Positions 8,521 to 16,849 of a stretch of DNA of 64,000 bases are shown here, piece by piece. Origin of the DNA: CTSoil-075 sp964292325 (GTDB lineage Bacteria > Bacillota > Negativicutes > DSM-13327). The stretch is taken from the NCBI GenBank assembly GCA_964292325.1, contig CAXYVG010000003.1, forward strand, positions 6,635 to 70,634, given 5' to 3'. A program made the position numbers and the translations under genes. The notes under the pieces are model-generated. The model was not told the origin of the DNA and made no database searches. It saw only the letters and a list, made by a program, of their open reading frames with translations. Position 1 is the first letter of the stretch. The number at the start of each line of letters is the position of its first letter.

Positions 8521-10329
8521 TCAACTACCACCAAGCAAAGAAGCTAACGATGAACTTTGCGCAGTTAACTTTGCAAGTGCAGTTTCCATTGCATTAAACT
8601 TGGTATAGTAGCGACTTTCTTCATCTGCCAAAAAGTCACTCATCGTTGACATTCGTTCCGTCAATTCATAAATATTTCTCCCAACCGTACTCGTGATATC
8701 AGCAGTTGTAGATGCTGTCGCACCAGCTTCTTTTACAATACTCGCCGCTGCCGTTTTCATAATTGTGCTTAATCTAGTAGCAATCCCATTTGTTGCAGTG
8801 GTAGTACCTGTCGTGCCAAACACTTTGTACGCAGCATTAGGATCAGCTTGCAGCGCTGTTGTCAGCACCGTCTCATCTAAGTATATCTTGCCATTATCGG
8901 TATAATCATTACTAGTTGTAATTCCAAGACTAGCAGCAGTCTTATAATTACCAGTCAATCCAGATACCGCACTAGTAAAAGCAGTCCGCATCGATTCCCC
9001 TACCGTTTTAAGAATGGAATCATTGTGGAGCATACCACTTTTGGCCTTTACCGTCCATAGAGAGATATCGGTATCTTTCATTGCTGATTTTTGTTCATCC
9101 GTTAATGGCGTATAGTCGGTATAGCGCGTCTCTTTTACTTCACTATAAAGCGAACTCAACATTGTGTTGTAGGCAGCAACAAAAGCTTTCACACTAGCGA
9201 CGGCGCTCGTCACATCACTCGTAATGCCAATCGTTGTCGAGCCTGTTGACAACGCATTATACGTTACACCCGCAATCGTAAATTTATTACTAGACTCTGT
9301 CATGCTCACACCATCGAGTTTGATTTGAGCATCTTGTCCTGTCTTATTAGTAAGTTTTAAACGATTATTTAAAAAGCTAGTGGTATTAGTATCACTACCA
9401 GAAAACTCCAATGTAGTATCACTATTATTCGCCTTCAATGTAAATTTACCATTTGTAAAACTAGCGGTTGCGATTGTATTTCCACTACTATCTTTGGCAG
9501 CATTTATTTTATCAAGAATATCCTGAATAGTCCCTGTTGAAGCAACACTAATCGCAGTGCTAGTGGTACCATCTGAAATATTAAAATTAAGCGTTCCCGT
9601 TAACCCCGAAAAAACAGTTCCCAATACATCAGTTGCACTCGTAGCTCCCGTATCAGCAGCACTCGTAATACCATTACTACCGACTAGCGAAGAAGCAGAA
9701 ATCTTTAGGTTATCACTTAAAAAAGCCAACCCATTTGTACTACTTCCAGTAAAATCAATGCTAGAACTAGCCCCCGTACTATTGGTGTACAGATAAAATC
9801 GATCTGCGGTTGTATCATAGGTAGCTGTAACGCCTGCACTAGCATTATTGATTTTACTAACAAAATCATTAATACTTGCAGATGAACTGACAGTCACTGA
9901 TTTACCATTAATCTTGATATCAAAAGAACCACTAATCCCAAATTGGCTCGCCATTGTCGTTTTACTTGTACCAGTTGTAATCGCTGCGCTACTACTCTCT
10001 GTTACACCACTGGCCAATTGTGTTACCTTCAGAGTGTGATTTACATTTGCAGCATCACTCTTAGACGTTACCGTCGCAACAGACGTATCACTTGATATCA
10101 CACTTTTAGGTGACAAAGTACTTTGTTTATTGAAATTAAAAACAGTTGTATTATTAAATTCATTGATACTGGTATACATCTTATTATATTCTTCTTTTTT
10201 CCAGGTCTGTACCGTTTGTTTCTGCACCAGTGTATTATAAGGTGTACGTGCAGCAGCCATTAATTTTGTCACCATTGAATCAACATCGATACCAGAACCA
10301 CTAAGTCCATATGTACGTGTTACACTCAT
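8521..10329 (-). CDS. fliD: Flagellar filament cap protein FliD (HAP2)
   Basis: FliD forms the pentamer at the filament tip that folds incoming flagellin. The N-terminal part (GLSGSGIDVDSMVTKLMAA, then the TWKKEEYNKMYTSINEF helix) and the C-terminal part (DFLADEESRYYTKFNAMETALAKL) are the conserved D0/D1 segments. At about 602 residues it is longer than the usual 450-500. The extra length comes from two tandem copies of an 85-95-residue flagellin-IN-like unit near residues 126-212 and 236-328 (INDFVSKINNA and IQDILDKINAA are equivalent positions). The start at ATG 10329 fits the GGAGG site 7 nt upstream. The in-frame GTG at 10335 would be too close to it. Confidence 0.95.
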   Translation of the reverse strand: MSVTRTYGLSGSGIDVDSMVTKLMAAARTPYNTLVQKQTVQTWKKEEYNKMYTSINEFNNTTVFNFNKQSTLSPKSVISSDTSVATVTSKSDAANVNHTLKVTQLASGVTESSSAAITTGTSKTTMASQFGISGSFDIKINGKSVTVSSSASINDFVSKINNASAGVTATYDTTADRFYLYTNSTGASSSIDFTGSSTNGLAFLSDNLKISASSLVGSNGITSAADTGATSATDVLGTVFSGLTGTLNFNISDGTTSTAISVASTGTIQDILDKINAAKDSSGNTIATASFTNGKFTLKANNSDTTLEFSGSDTNTTSFLNNRLKLTNKTGQDAQIKLDGVSMTESSNKFTIAGVTYNALSTGSTTIGITSDVTSAVASVKAFVAAYNTMLSSLYSEVKETRYTDYTPLTDEQKSAMKDTDISLWTVKAKSGMLHNDSILKTVGESMRTAFTSAVSGLTGNYKTAASLGITTSNDYTDNGKIYLDETVLTTALQADPNAAYKVFGTTGTTTATNGIATRLSTIMKTAAASIVKEAGATASTTADITSTVGRNIYELTERMSTMSDFLADEESRYYTKFNAMETALAKLTAQSSSLASLLGGS

Positions 10330-10366
10330 GATCACACCTCCAATTTAAAGTTTAATCTACACATCA

Positions 10367-10801
10367 TTATGCTTTTTTATCTACCAAGGCACCAATATAA
10401 TCTCTCATCCTTGCTACCGCATCGAGTAATTCATGTGCCGGGAATTCCTTGACTACTTTGTGATTTTTGCCACTTTGAACCTGCACCATTAATTCATTTG
10501 TCTTGTTATGTAATACAAAATGAATATCCGTATTCATCGATTCCATAAAAGTGTTGATTTCATCCGTAACTTTCGCCAATTCACTTTCGCTAAGTTGTTT
10601 CGTCGTAGTTGTAGAATCAGTAGTAGAATCCTGTTTATCATCCGTCCTATTTAAGACAAGCGTTGCAGAATTTTTCTGCACGCTTCTTACCGATTGTGAG
10701 TTAACAGAACTAACAGATACAGCTTCCTCCTGTATCGCAACTGGTTTAGCAGTAACTGCAACCGCTGAAGATGCACTACTGGCAACAGCATTAATTCCCA
10801 T
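10367..10801 (-). CDS. flaG: Flagellar protein FlaG
   Basis: This 144-residue protein has a low-complexity Ser/Val/Thr N-terminal half. The conserved FlaG domain in the last 75 residues includes MNTDIHFVLHNKTNELMVQV and VVKEFPAHELLDAVARMRDY. FlaG is a small protein of unclear biochemical role that influences filament length and is commonly encoded next to fliD. It is the first gene after the SigD-type promoter at 10848-10874 and has an AAGGAGG ribosome site. It therefore probably leads a flaG-fliD-fliS-fliT operon. Confidence 0.9.
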   Translation of the reverse strand: MGINAVASSASSAVAVTAKPVAIQEEAVSVSSVNSQSVRSVQKNSATLVLNRTDDKQDSTTDSTTTTKQLSESELAKVTDEINTFMESMNTDIHFVLHNKTNELMVQVQSGKNHKVVKEFPAHELLDAVARMRDYIGALVDKKA

Positions 10802-10847
10802 TTCATATACCTCCTTGTATTATGAACAATCTCCTATCCTATATATA

Positions 10848-10874
10848 TTATCGCAATATATAAACAAAATCTTA
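10848..10874 (-). promoter_or_regulatory. SigD-type promoter of flaG-fliD-fliS-fliT
   Basis: The -35 element TAAG (10871-10874) is separated by 15 nt from the -10 element TGCGATAA (10848-10855). Architecture and spacing equal those of the flagellin and flgM promoters in this window. It is 47 bp upstream of the flaG start. Confidence 0.65.
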
Positions 10875-10899
10875 ACAACCTTCTACACTTTTTACTATT

Positions 10900-11136
10900 T
10901 TATGACTTATCCGTTTTAATATCTTTTAATATATCCAGTTTCCCAACTGGACTCAGCACTGCAGCCTGTTTATTTTCCTGCACAATCGAGTCGTATAGTT
11001 CACCACGATAAATCTTAATATCCTTAGGAGCATCGATCGCGACGCGAATATTTTCCCCTTGAATATTGACAATCGTGATGACTACATTATCACCAATGAC
11101 AATCCGTTCACCAACTTTTCTAGTGAGAGCCAGCAT
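10900..11136 (-). CDS. csrA: Carbon storage regulator CsrA (translational repressor)
   Basis: CsrA is a small dimeric RNA-binding protein that blocks ribosome access at GGA-containing leaders, in Firmicutes mainly that of flagellin. The sequence MLALTRKVGERIVIGDNVV, the following VAIDAPKDIKIYRGELYDSI and the AAVL stretch are the diagnostic beta-strand and helix segments. The start at ATG 11136 (78 residues) has a GGGAGG site. The 32 extra N-terminal residues of the longest frame overlap fliW and do not resemble CsrA. It begins 1 nt after the fliW stop, so the antagonist and its target are translationally coupled. The likely target, the flagellin leader, is in this window. Confidence 0.96.
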   Translation of the reverse strand: MLALTRKVGERIVIGDNVVITIVNIQGENIRVAIDAPKDIKIYRGELYDSIVQENKQAAVLSPVGKLDILKDIKTDKS

Positions 11137-11137
11137 A

Positions 11138-11569
11138 TTATTCGCCTCCCGCAAAGAGACGGTGGCGAGTGGTATAGGATGTTTTCTCCAAAATAACCTG
11201 AACGGCTGTATTCGTCTGCGTATTGAGAACAATTGGCGCCAAAAGATTGGTCGTCATGTCTTCCGCTTTTCCTGGCACACTAACAATATTGAGAATCTGC
11301 ACTATCTCAGGCGTAACCAGTTCTAGTCCGTGGATGATATCATCATGTAATTGGAATTCATAATCCTTAAAAAACGAAAAAGGATCAACCACAAGAAAAG
11401 TTAACTTTGGCTCGACTACCGATTGCAAATAACCAAAGGGACTCTCTGCTTGATACGGGAGTAATACGAAAGATTTTTCATCAGGAAAACCCGGTAGCCC
11501 ATGAGGAAAATCTATAATTTCCTTCTCATTGATCTCTATATCACCTAACTGTGTTGAATGAATTAGCAT
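11138..11569 (-). CDS. fliW: Flagellar assembly factor FliW (CsrA antagonist)
   Basis: FliW binds either flagellin or CsrA. When free flagellin drops on export, FliW sequesters CsrA and releases flagellin translation. The sequence has the family features near the N-terminus (GDIEINEKEIIDFPHGLPGF) followed by FVLLPYQAESPFGYLQSV and a C-terminal region with LLAPIVLNTQTNTAVQVIL. I use ATG 11569 (143 residues), which has a GAGGTG site. The longer frame to 11620 overlaps flgL and adds unrelated residues. Its order with flgK, flgL and csrA is the standard Firmicute arrangement. Confidence 0.96.
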   Translation of the reverse strand: MLIHSTQLGDIEINEKEIIDFPHGLPGFPDEKSFVLLPYQAESPFGYLQSVVEPKLTFLVVDPFSFFKDYEFQLHDDIIHGLELVTPEIVQILNIVSVPGKAEDMTTNLLAPIVLNTQTNTAVQVILEKTSYTTRHRLFAGGE

Positions 11570-11603
11570 GTTGTACACCTCACATAACCGCATTAGCAAA
11601 CTA

Positions 11604-13277
11604 CTATGATATAAAATCAACCAACGATGTCGACATAATTTTAGCCCCTACAGAAAGAGCACTCTTATATACAGTCTGGCTGGTAGTAAAATCAGTAATC
11701 GCCTGCGCCATATCAATCGATTCATTATTTGATAGATCCGTCTGGATAACCTGACCTTTATTGGTCATAATGTTAGAGGCCATTTCATACATTGACATCC
11801 GCGTCCCGAGCTTAGTTTGCGCCTTCAGTTGCATACTATGGTCGTCTTGCACATAGTTCGTAGCTACCCCTGATAGCCATTTCGCATCTCCACCCTTTCC
11901 TTGTGGTACCCAGAATGAATAAGTATCATCTGTAGTAGTACCGCTACTGGCAGCAATATTGAGTTTTACACCATTCGTTAATGTAATAACCGAAGGACTC
12001 CCTGCTGTAATTGCAGTCGTGGTTCCAGAAGCTCCAACCGTCGCCCAGCTTGCACCTTTATCCGTTGAATATTCAGCACCTGTAACCTGCCCAGTAGCAT
12101 CCGTACTCGTAATACGTACGCTATAGGCCGTACTCCCCGTCCCGGAATAAGTACCCGCGAGTACTGCAGCACCACCAGTCGTATTACTTTGAGTAATGCT
12201 TGCCGCAGTTTGCGGAACGCGGAAAGTATAAACATCAGCATGAGCCGTTCCCGCAGTAACAACACCAGCAGTGGTAGTTTGATTGATAACGGTCGATGCA
12301 GCATCGGTGTAATATGGAGTATTTTTTGCACTATCCGTAATCGTAAAACTTATACCCGATGGCAGAGTAAGGGTAGTTGCTGACGCAGAGACCGCTGTGT
12401 TACTCGTGGTATTGACATCTGCCGCAGCTAGGTTAGTCCATGTATTACCACCATCTGTGGAATAAGAAGCCCCTGTTACATGTCCAATACCAGTCGCAGC
12501 ACCACCATCTACTTGATCGATTCGCACATTAAAATTAGTAAATCCTTCTCCCGTATAAGTCCCCGTCACACTGCCAATGCCACCGGCTGTATTTGTCTGA
12601 CTAACTGTTGATGTTTTCTGCAGCTCACTTTTTATATCCAGTAAGCGATTGAGAGCCGAAACGGTTTGCGTCCCATATACATTGGTCACAGGACCAAAGA
12701 CATCCGCCCCTGTCAGATTAACGCTATCTTGATTGGCATTTGTAGCTCCCGATTGGATTTTCATTGAAATCTTATTATCATCCCCACTATAGGCAACTAC
12801 TTCCTGCGTTGCATCCGAGTTGGGATCTTTAACTGTTATCCGCGTAAAAGGCGCAGTGGAATCATTTTGTCCGCCAAAAATATAGCGATTACCAACTTTA
12901 GTATTGCCAATCGTCACAATTTGGTTTACCATTTGATCCACTTGTTTCCCAATGGTAGCCAATTCATCTGGAGTTTTCGTATCATCAGCACTGATTACCA
13001 GTTCATTTGCCTTAATCATAATAGAACTCAAACTTGACATAGCACCATCTGTACTATTCATCCAAGACTGTGCATCTTGCAAATTCCGCGTATACTGCGT
13101 ATTCGTTGATGAACTCGTGTTGTAACGTAAACTTCGCACTGCTTTAATAGGATCATCCGATGGACGATGTATCGTCTTACCATCCGATAGTTGCTCTTGA
13201 ATACTATTTTCACGTTGTTGGGATTTATTTAAGCTACGTAAAAAACTATAGGTTTGCATATTATCCGCAATTCTCAT
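11604..13277 (-). CDS. flgL: Hook-filament junction protein FlgL (HAP3), enlarged
   Basis: FlgL forms the junction ring between hook-side FlgK and the flagellin filament. The ends are typical: an N-terminal flagellin-like helix with MRIADNMQTYSFLRSL, LSDGKTIHRPSDDPIKAVRS and GNRYIFGGQND, and a C-terminal helix with ESIDMAQAITDFTTSQTVY. At 557 residues it is nearly twice the common 300. The extra length is two tandem copies (residues about 225-356 and 360-459) of a module of about 100-130 residues with the core YSTDGG or YSTDKG followed by W. The same module is in FlgK and flagellin. It follows flgK by 12 nt. Confidence 0.95.
   Translation of the reverse strand: MRIADNMQTYSFLRSLNKSQQRENSIQEQLSDGKTIHRPSDDPIKAVRSLRYNTSSSTNTQYTRNLQDAQSWMNSTDGAMSSLSSIMIKANELVISADDTKTPDELATIGKQVDQMVNQIVTIGNTKVGNRYIFGGQNDSTAPFTRITVKDPNSDATQEVVAYSGDDNKISMKIQSGATNANQDSVNLTGADVFGPVTNVYGTQTVSALNRLLDIKSELQKTSTVSQTNTAGGIGSVTGTYTGEGFTNFNVRIDQVDGGAATGIGHVTGASYSTDGGNTWTNLAAADVNTTSNTAVSASATTLTLPSGISFTITDSAKNTPYYTDAASTVINQTTTAGVVTAGTAHADVYTFRVPQTAASITQSNTTGGAAVLAGTYSGTGSTAYSVRITSTDATGQVTGAEYSTDKGASWATVGASGTTTAITAGSPSVITLTNGVKLNIAASSGTTTDDTYSFWVPQGKGGDAKWLSGVATNYVQDDHSMQLKAQTKLGTRMSMYEMASNIMTNKGQVIQTDLSNNESIDMAQAITDFTTSQTVYKSALSVGAKIMSTSLVDFIS
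11901..12605 (-). repeat. Two tandem Y-S-T-D-x-G modules within flgL
   Basis: Within FlgL, residues of about 225-356 and 360-459 share an ordered pattern: T-Q-T/S-N near the start, GTY(T/S)G, a VRI strand, YSTDGGNTW or YSTDKGASW, then DVYTFRVPQ or DTYSFWVPQ. The copies have diverged in sequence but keep the motif order. Confidence 0.8.
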
Positions 13278-13289
13278 ATTTTCACCTCT

Positions 13290-15434
13290 TTATCTTCCAA
13301 CTATTCCTGTGCCATTGATTAATTTATCGAGCATTTCATCGATTGTAGTCATCACCCTAGCGGCGGCGTTATAACCCTTTTGATACTTGAGCATATTTGT
13401 AATTTCTTCATCCATGTTGACACCAGAGACGGACGATCGCCAAGTCGTCACTTGATCCACCAAGTTTTGCTGGTTATCGGTAAGACGGATTGCATTTTGA
13501 CTTTGCACTCCGAGATCACTAATCATCGTTGAGTAATAACTATCAAGCGATGAATTGCCCAATTTAGCAGAAGTGTCTATTTTTAACCGATTGCACATCA
13601 GTACAGCATTATCACCGCTGGCAACGTTGCCTTTTGATATTGTGAAATTGTATTGATCCGTCGACTTATTATTGGTATTGGTCGCTAGTTGCAGCTTCAC
13701 ACTGATACCACTTATAGGAATCGTAAACGTTCCATCTGAATTTAAGGTAGTAGGCGTAGTACTCCAGTTGGTTCCGCCATCAGTTGAATACTTTATCTGC
13801 TTATATTGCCCCGTTGCAGTAATACTTGTTGTCGTTGAATCAAATGCTTTGACGATAACCGAAGTTGCCGTATCACCATTCGTATATGAACCCGTCGCCG
13901 AAGAAATCGTACCAGCACCTGCGCTAGAGTTACTTTGCGTAACGGTTAAACTACTGTCAGCAGTATTTTTATTTAACGAAAAACTATATGTATCATTCAC
14001 AGCATTCGTAGTTGTACCCGTAGAGCCTATATTCACTGCAACGGTAAGCCCAGCAATCGTAAGGGAATAAGAGCCGGTTGTTGCTGACACAGGAATATCG
14101 GTACCATTATAAGTGACACCACCATCTGTGGAATACTGTATATTATCAATCACTCCTGCTGTTACGCCAGTTGCCTTTATCATGACAGGTGTTGGCGTAC
14201 TACCAGCCGTATAAGTACCTGTCGCAAAAACAGCCGCTGATCCACCAGTCAAGTTACTTTGAGTAACACCAATACTAGCACCAATAGATTTAGCAGCAAT
14301 TTTAGCGATCCCCCCCGTGGTAAACAAATCTTGATTGACTTGCAGGTTTGAAATCCAATCATCGCTCGTAAAGGCACCCGAAACTGCGCTCGTGTTATAG
14401 TCAGGATTAGTCACGCCACCAATAGCAGCACCAAAAAAATTATTATTGGTGCTATTATCACTACCGTAGCCACTCCGACTGACAGCATTGAAATCCTGCA
14501 ACAAAAACTGGCTTATTGTACTCAGATTGTTCAAGTAGCCCTTTATACCTGTTGTCGTCGAATCTCGCATCGTCGTGAGTGCTGCAACTTCTCCGTTAGA
14601 AAATCTCACGGTACTCCCTGTTGTAGGAGCAACAATATTGGTTACTGAGTAGCCATAATTGGGGTCAATCGTCGCACTAGTAGATAATTTTATGTTGTCA
14701 TAGCCAGATACTAAATAAATGCCCCCTGATTGTACTGAAAAACTACCATTCGCTGCCTCAGTTACTCGTACATCAACCACCTTTGACAGTTGATCCACTA
14801 ATAAATCACGCTTATCGCGAAGATCATTAGCATTATCGGTTCCACCAGCCTCAATATTAACAATTTGTTTATTCAGACTACATATTTCCGAAGTCGTTTC
14901 ATTGATTGTCTTTACTTTAATAGTAAGTGAAGAATTAACATCCGTAACCATATTTTTTAGTTGCGTTGCAGCATCTTGCACCGCATTAACCAATTCCACA
15001 CCACGTTCACGAACTGTTGTACGTGCTGCATCATCAGAAGCGGTTGTTGACAATGTCTGTAGCGATGTCCAAAAATCATTTAAGACGGATTGTATACCTG
15101 TATCTGAGGTATCACTAAAGACTGTTTCAAGCTTTCTCAGCTCCGCTTGCGTCGCAGTCGAGCCACTTAAGGTAGAGGTTTCTCTCCACATTTGCTTATC
15201 AATCAGAGCATCCCGCGCTCTAGTGATCGATGTGACTTGTACTCCTACTCCTTTTTGTACAGTACCATTAGCACCATAAATTGTTTCCGGTGTCACCGTC
15301 GATAAATTTGTAGTTTGACGAGAATATCCGTCCGTACTAGAATTAGAAACATTATGTCCTGTCGTCTCCAGCCCGATTTGCTGTGCGACTAAACCGCGAT
15401 ATGCTGTATTTAATCCACCAAACGTTGAACTCAT
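13290..15434 (-). CDS. flgK: Hook-associated protein FlgK (HAP1), enlarged
   Basis: FlgK joins the hook to FlgL. The N-terminal segment (FGGLNTAYRGLVAQQIGLET, GHNVSNSSTDGYSRQ) and the C-terminal segment (VNMDEEITNMLKYQKGYNAA, MTTIDEMLDKLING) are diagnostic. At 714 residues it is longer than most homologues (roughly 450-650). Two copies of the Y-S-T-D-G-G module (residues about 388-487 and 496-600) sit in the variable region between the conserved ends. The start has a GTTGGTG site. It lies 12 nt downstream of flgN, in the same transcript. Confidence 0.96.
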   Translation of the reverse strand: MSSTFGGLNTAYRGLVAQQIGLETTGHNVSNSSTDGYSRQTTNLSTVTPETIYGANGTVQKGVGVQVTSITRARDALIDKQMWRETSTLSGSTATQAELRKLETVFSDTSDTGIQSVLNDFWTSLQTLSTTASDDAARTTVRERGVELVNAVQDAATQLKNMVTDVNSSLTIKVKTINETTSEICSLNKQIVNIEAGGTDNANDLRDKRDLLVDQLSKVVDVRVTEAANGSFSVQSGGIYLVSGYDNIKLSTSATIDPNYGYSVTNIVAPTTGSTVRFSNGEVAALTTMRDSTTTGIKGYLNNLSTISQFLLQDFNAVSRSGYGSDNSTNNNFFGAAIGGVTNPDYNTSAVSGAFTSDDWISNLQVNQDLFTTGGIAKIAAKSIGASIGVTQSNLTGGSAAVFATGTYTAGSTPTPVMIKATGVTAGVIDNIQYSTDGGVTYNGTDIPVSATTGSYSLTIAGLTVAVNIGSTGTTTNAVNDTYSFSLNKNTADSSLTVTQSNSSAGAGTISSATGSYTNGDTATSVIVKAFDSTTTSITATGQYKQIKYSTDGGTNWSTTPTTLNSDGTFTIPISGISVKLQLATNTNNKSTDQYNFTISKGNVASGDNAVLMCNRLKIDTSAKLGNSSLDSYYSTMISDLGVQSQNAIRLTDNQQNLVDQVTTWRSSVSGVNMDEEITNMLKYQKGYNAAARVMTTIDEMLDKLINGTGIVGR
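13635..14273 (-). repeat. Two tandem Y-S-T-D-G-G modules within flgK
   Basis: Residues of about 388-487 and 496-600 of FlgK each begin with VTQSN and contain TGTYT or TGSYT, a V-I/M-I/V-K-A strand, IQYSTDGG or IKYSTDGGTNW, and end with DTYSFSL or DQYNFTI. They match the module found in FlgL and flagellin. Confidence 0.8.
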
Positions 15435-15446
15435 TCACACCAACTC

Positions 15447-15944
15447 CTATACTTTATGATCAATAAATGCTCTAGCCTGGTTTGTATTACTCGATTGACC
15501 CTGAGGCGCATAATTAGGATCCGCCACATTACGCGCTAAAATATTAATACTATAGTTCACAAAATGCAGTGCTTGCTTAATGAGTTGGGTGTTTGTATGA
15601 TTAAGCTCTGTAATTTCTGTTCCTATCGTTTTCAGACTATCACCTAAATGACTAAGACGTTTAGCTGAGTCTTCATCCGCTAGTTTTATCACTTGCGAAA
15701 GTGTCAAATGATCCACTTTTACATTATGAAGATCACCAATTTGCTTTATTACATTTTGACGTTCTTTTTCAAACGCACCCAATTTTAGAATGATTGACTG
15801 TTCTTGGCTAATAATACGATCTAATTCCTGAGTATCAGCAGATACTAAAATGGGTTTTTTCCTTTTGGAAAGTTCTAAAAGGCTCTGATATAAAGTCAGT
15901 ATCTCTGTCAGTTGAAAAATTAAGCTTTCCCACAACTTTTGCAA
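15447..15944 (-). CDS. flgN: FlgN-type export chaperone for FlgK/FlgL
   Basis: This 165-residue, almost wholly helical, charged protein has no signal peptide or membrane segment. It lies between flgM and flgK, where flgN is normally found. FlgN chaperones bind the C-termini of FlgK and FlgL before export. The N-terminal heptads (LWESLIFQLTEILTLYQSLL) and LGAFEKERQNVIKQIG fit the coiled-coil FlgN family pattern. The family is weakly conserved, so position is a large part of the evidence. Confidence 0.85.
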   Translation of the reverse strand: MQKLWESLIFQLTEILTLYQSLLELSKRKKPILVSADTQELDRIISQEQSIILKLGAFEKERQNVIKQIGDLHNVKVDHLTLSQVIKLADEDSAKRLSHLGDSLKTIGTEITELNHTNTQLIKQALHFVNYSINILARNVADPNYAPQGQSSNTNQARAFIDHKV

Positions 15945-15956
15945 AGCATCCTCCTT

Positions 15957-16256
15957 TTAACGCAGGCGATACGCCAACGTACTTTCTATAATTTTTCCAG
16001 CAACAGCTTGCGAATCAATCGCATAGGTTCCGGAACTGATTTGTTCGGAAAGATTGTTCACTTTCTCAACCTGTACTTCTGAAGTATTTTTAGCTGTCTG
16101 AAGGATCTGAGCAAATTCTTGTCCTTGAGAAGATAAAATCACTTCATCATTTTTTTGCGTCTGTCCGGTTTTGGGGGAATTTATAGACTTAGAAACCTGC
16201 TTTTGATCATTATATACCTGAAAAGCACCTTGAATTTGTTTGCCCGAAATAATCAT
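15957..16256 (-). CDS. flgM: Anti-sigma-D factor FlgM
   Basis: FlgM binds SigD and holds it inactive until the hook is complete. The 99-residue protein has a polar N-terminal half and a conserved C-terminal helical half (KVNNLSEQISSGTYAIDSQA, then AGKIIESTLAYRLR), the sigma-binding region of the family. ATG 16256 has a GTGAGGTG site. The longer frame to 16313 would start inside the promoter. It is the first gene after a SigD-type promoter, giving the usual negative feedback, and is followed by flgN and flgK. Confidence 0.93.
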   Translation of the reverse strand: MIISGKQIQGAFQVYNDQKQVSKSINSPKTGQTQKNDEVILSSQGQEFAQILQTAKNTSEVQVEKVNNLSEQISSGTYAIDSQAVAGKIIESTLAYRLR

Positions 16257-16288
16257 AATATAACACCTCACATGTTTGCTCACTATTA

Positions 16289-16315
16289 TTATCGACAAAA
16301 ATGGCCGGAACATTA
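16289..16315 (-). promoter_or_regulatory. SigD-type promoter of flgM-flgN-flgK-flgL-fliW-csrA
   Basis: The -35 element TAAT (16312-16315), a 15-nt spacer and the -10 element GTCGATAA (16289-16296) differ from consensus at one position each. It ends 32 bp upstream of the flgM start. Close spacing of the following genes suggests one transcript through csrA. Confidence 0.75.
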
Positions 16316-16349
16316 ATCCCTGCCATTAAAAAAATTTTTATTTATTTTT

Positions 16350-16742
16350 TTAATCTTCCCGAGTATACATTCTAAGTCCATCTCGTTGCCTATTACGTTC
16401 TGAATTATCAGTGTCATCTTTGAGTTGTTGCACTTGTTGCATCAGTCCACTTCCACATGCTGTACACAAACGCCCTTCATAGATGATTGCACGACACATC
16501 TCGCATGGATAGCCAATCAAGCCGTCACTAAACAACCGACCGCTTTTCAGCATCCGTACAATTACTTTTTCTTTTACACCCGTTGCTTGATGTATTTCTT
16601 CAATTGATGCTTTTCCTTTTTCTCGTAGATATTCACCAATTTTATGTTCATGTATTTCCTCTTGTGCATAACACTCTGGGCATAGCTTGCTAGGATTTTC
16701 CATACATATTTTGCCACATTCTGAACAATTCCGAATCGCCAT
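16350..16742 (-). CDS. yvyF: YvyF-type flagellar operon protein (zinc-finger-like)
   Basis: This 130-residue protein has an N-terminal Cys cluster (CSECGKIC, then CPEC), a helical middle resembling a winged helix (IGEYLREKGKASIEEIHQ, VIVRMLKSGRLF), and a second Cys cluster (CEMC, then CTACG). This matches the YvyF family found upstream of flgM in Bacillus and relatives. Its role is unproven. It may bind DNA or a flagellar regulator through the zinc knuckles. It has an AAGGAGG site and its own SigA-like promoter, in contrast to the SigD promoter of flgM downstream. Confidence 0.88.
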   Translation of the reverse strand: MAIRNCSECGKICMENPSKLCPECYAQEEIHEHKIGEYLREKGKASIEEIHQATGVKEKVIVRMLKSGRLFSDGLIGYPCEMCRAIIYEGRLCTACGSGLMQQVQQLKDDTDNSERNRQRDGLRMYTRED

Positions 16743-16800
16743 ACGATCGCCTCCTTATTTTAGCGGAAATGAATACCCCAATACAAATGGTAACGTTCTT

Positions 16801-16830
16801 ATTATATCTATCATACCAATATTTTGTCAT
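16801..16830 (-). promoter_or_regulatory. SigA-type promoter upstream of yvyF
   Basis: ATGACA (16825-16830), an 18-nt spacer and a perfect TATAAT (16801-16806) precede the yvyF ribosome site by about 40 nt. Confidence 0.6.
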
Positions 16831-16849
16831 AATTGCTACCAGACATTTT

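Noticed and set aside
11978..12331. Open frame of 117 codons inside flgL on the same strand, and plus-strand frames across flgL, flgK and fliD
   Set aside because: They overlap well-supported flagellar genes in another frame, have biased composition from the Ser/Thr-rich repeats and no ribosome sites.
13672..14070. 132-codon plus-strand frame opposite flgK, hydrophobic
   Set aside because: Its hydrophobicity mirrors the antisense of Ser/Thr/Asn-rich repeat codons, and no ribosome site or homologous pattern is seen.
16314..16349. AT-only inverted repeat after yvyF as a terminator
   Set aside because: It has no GC in the stem, so it is not convincing as a rho-independent terminator; read-through into flgM is possible.
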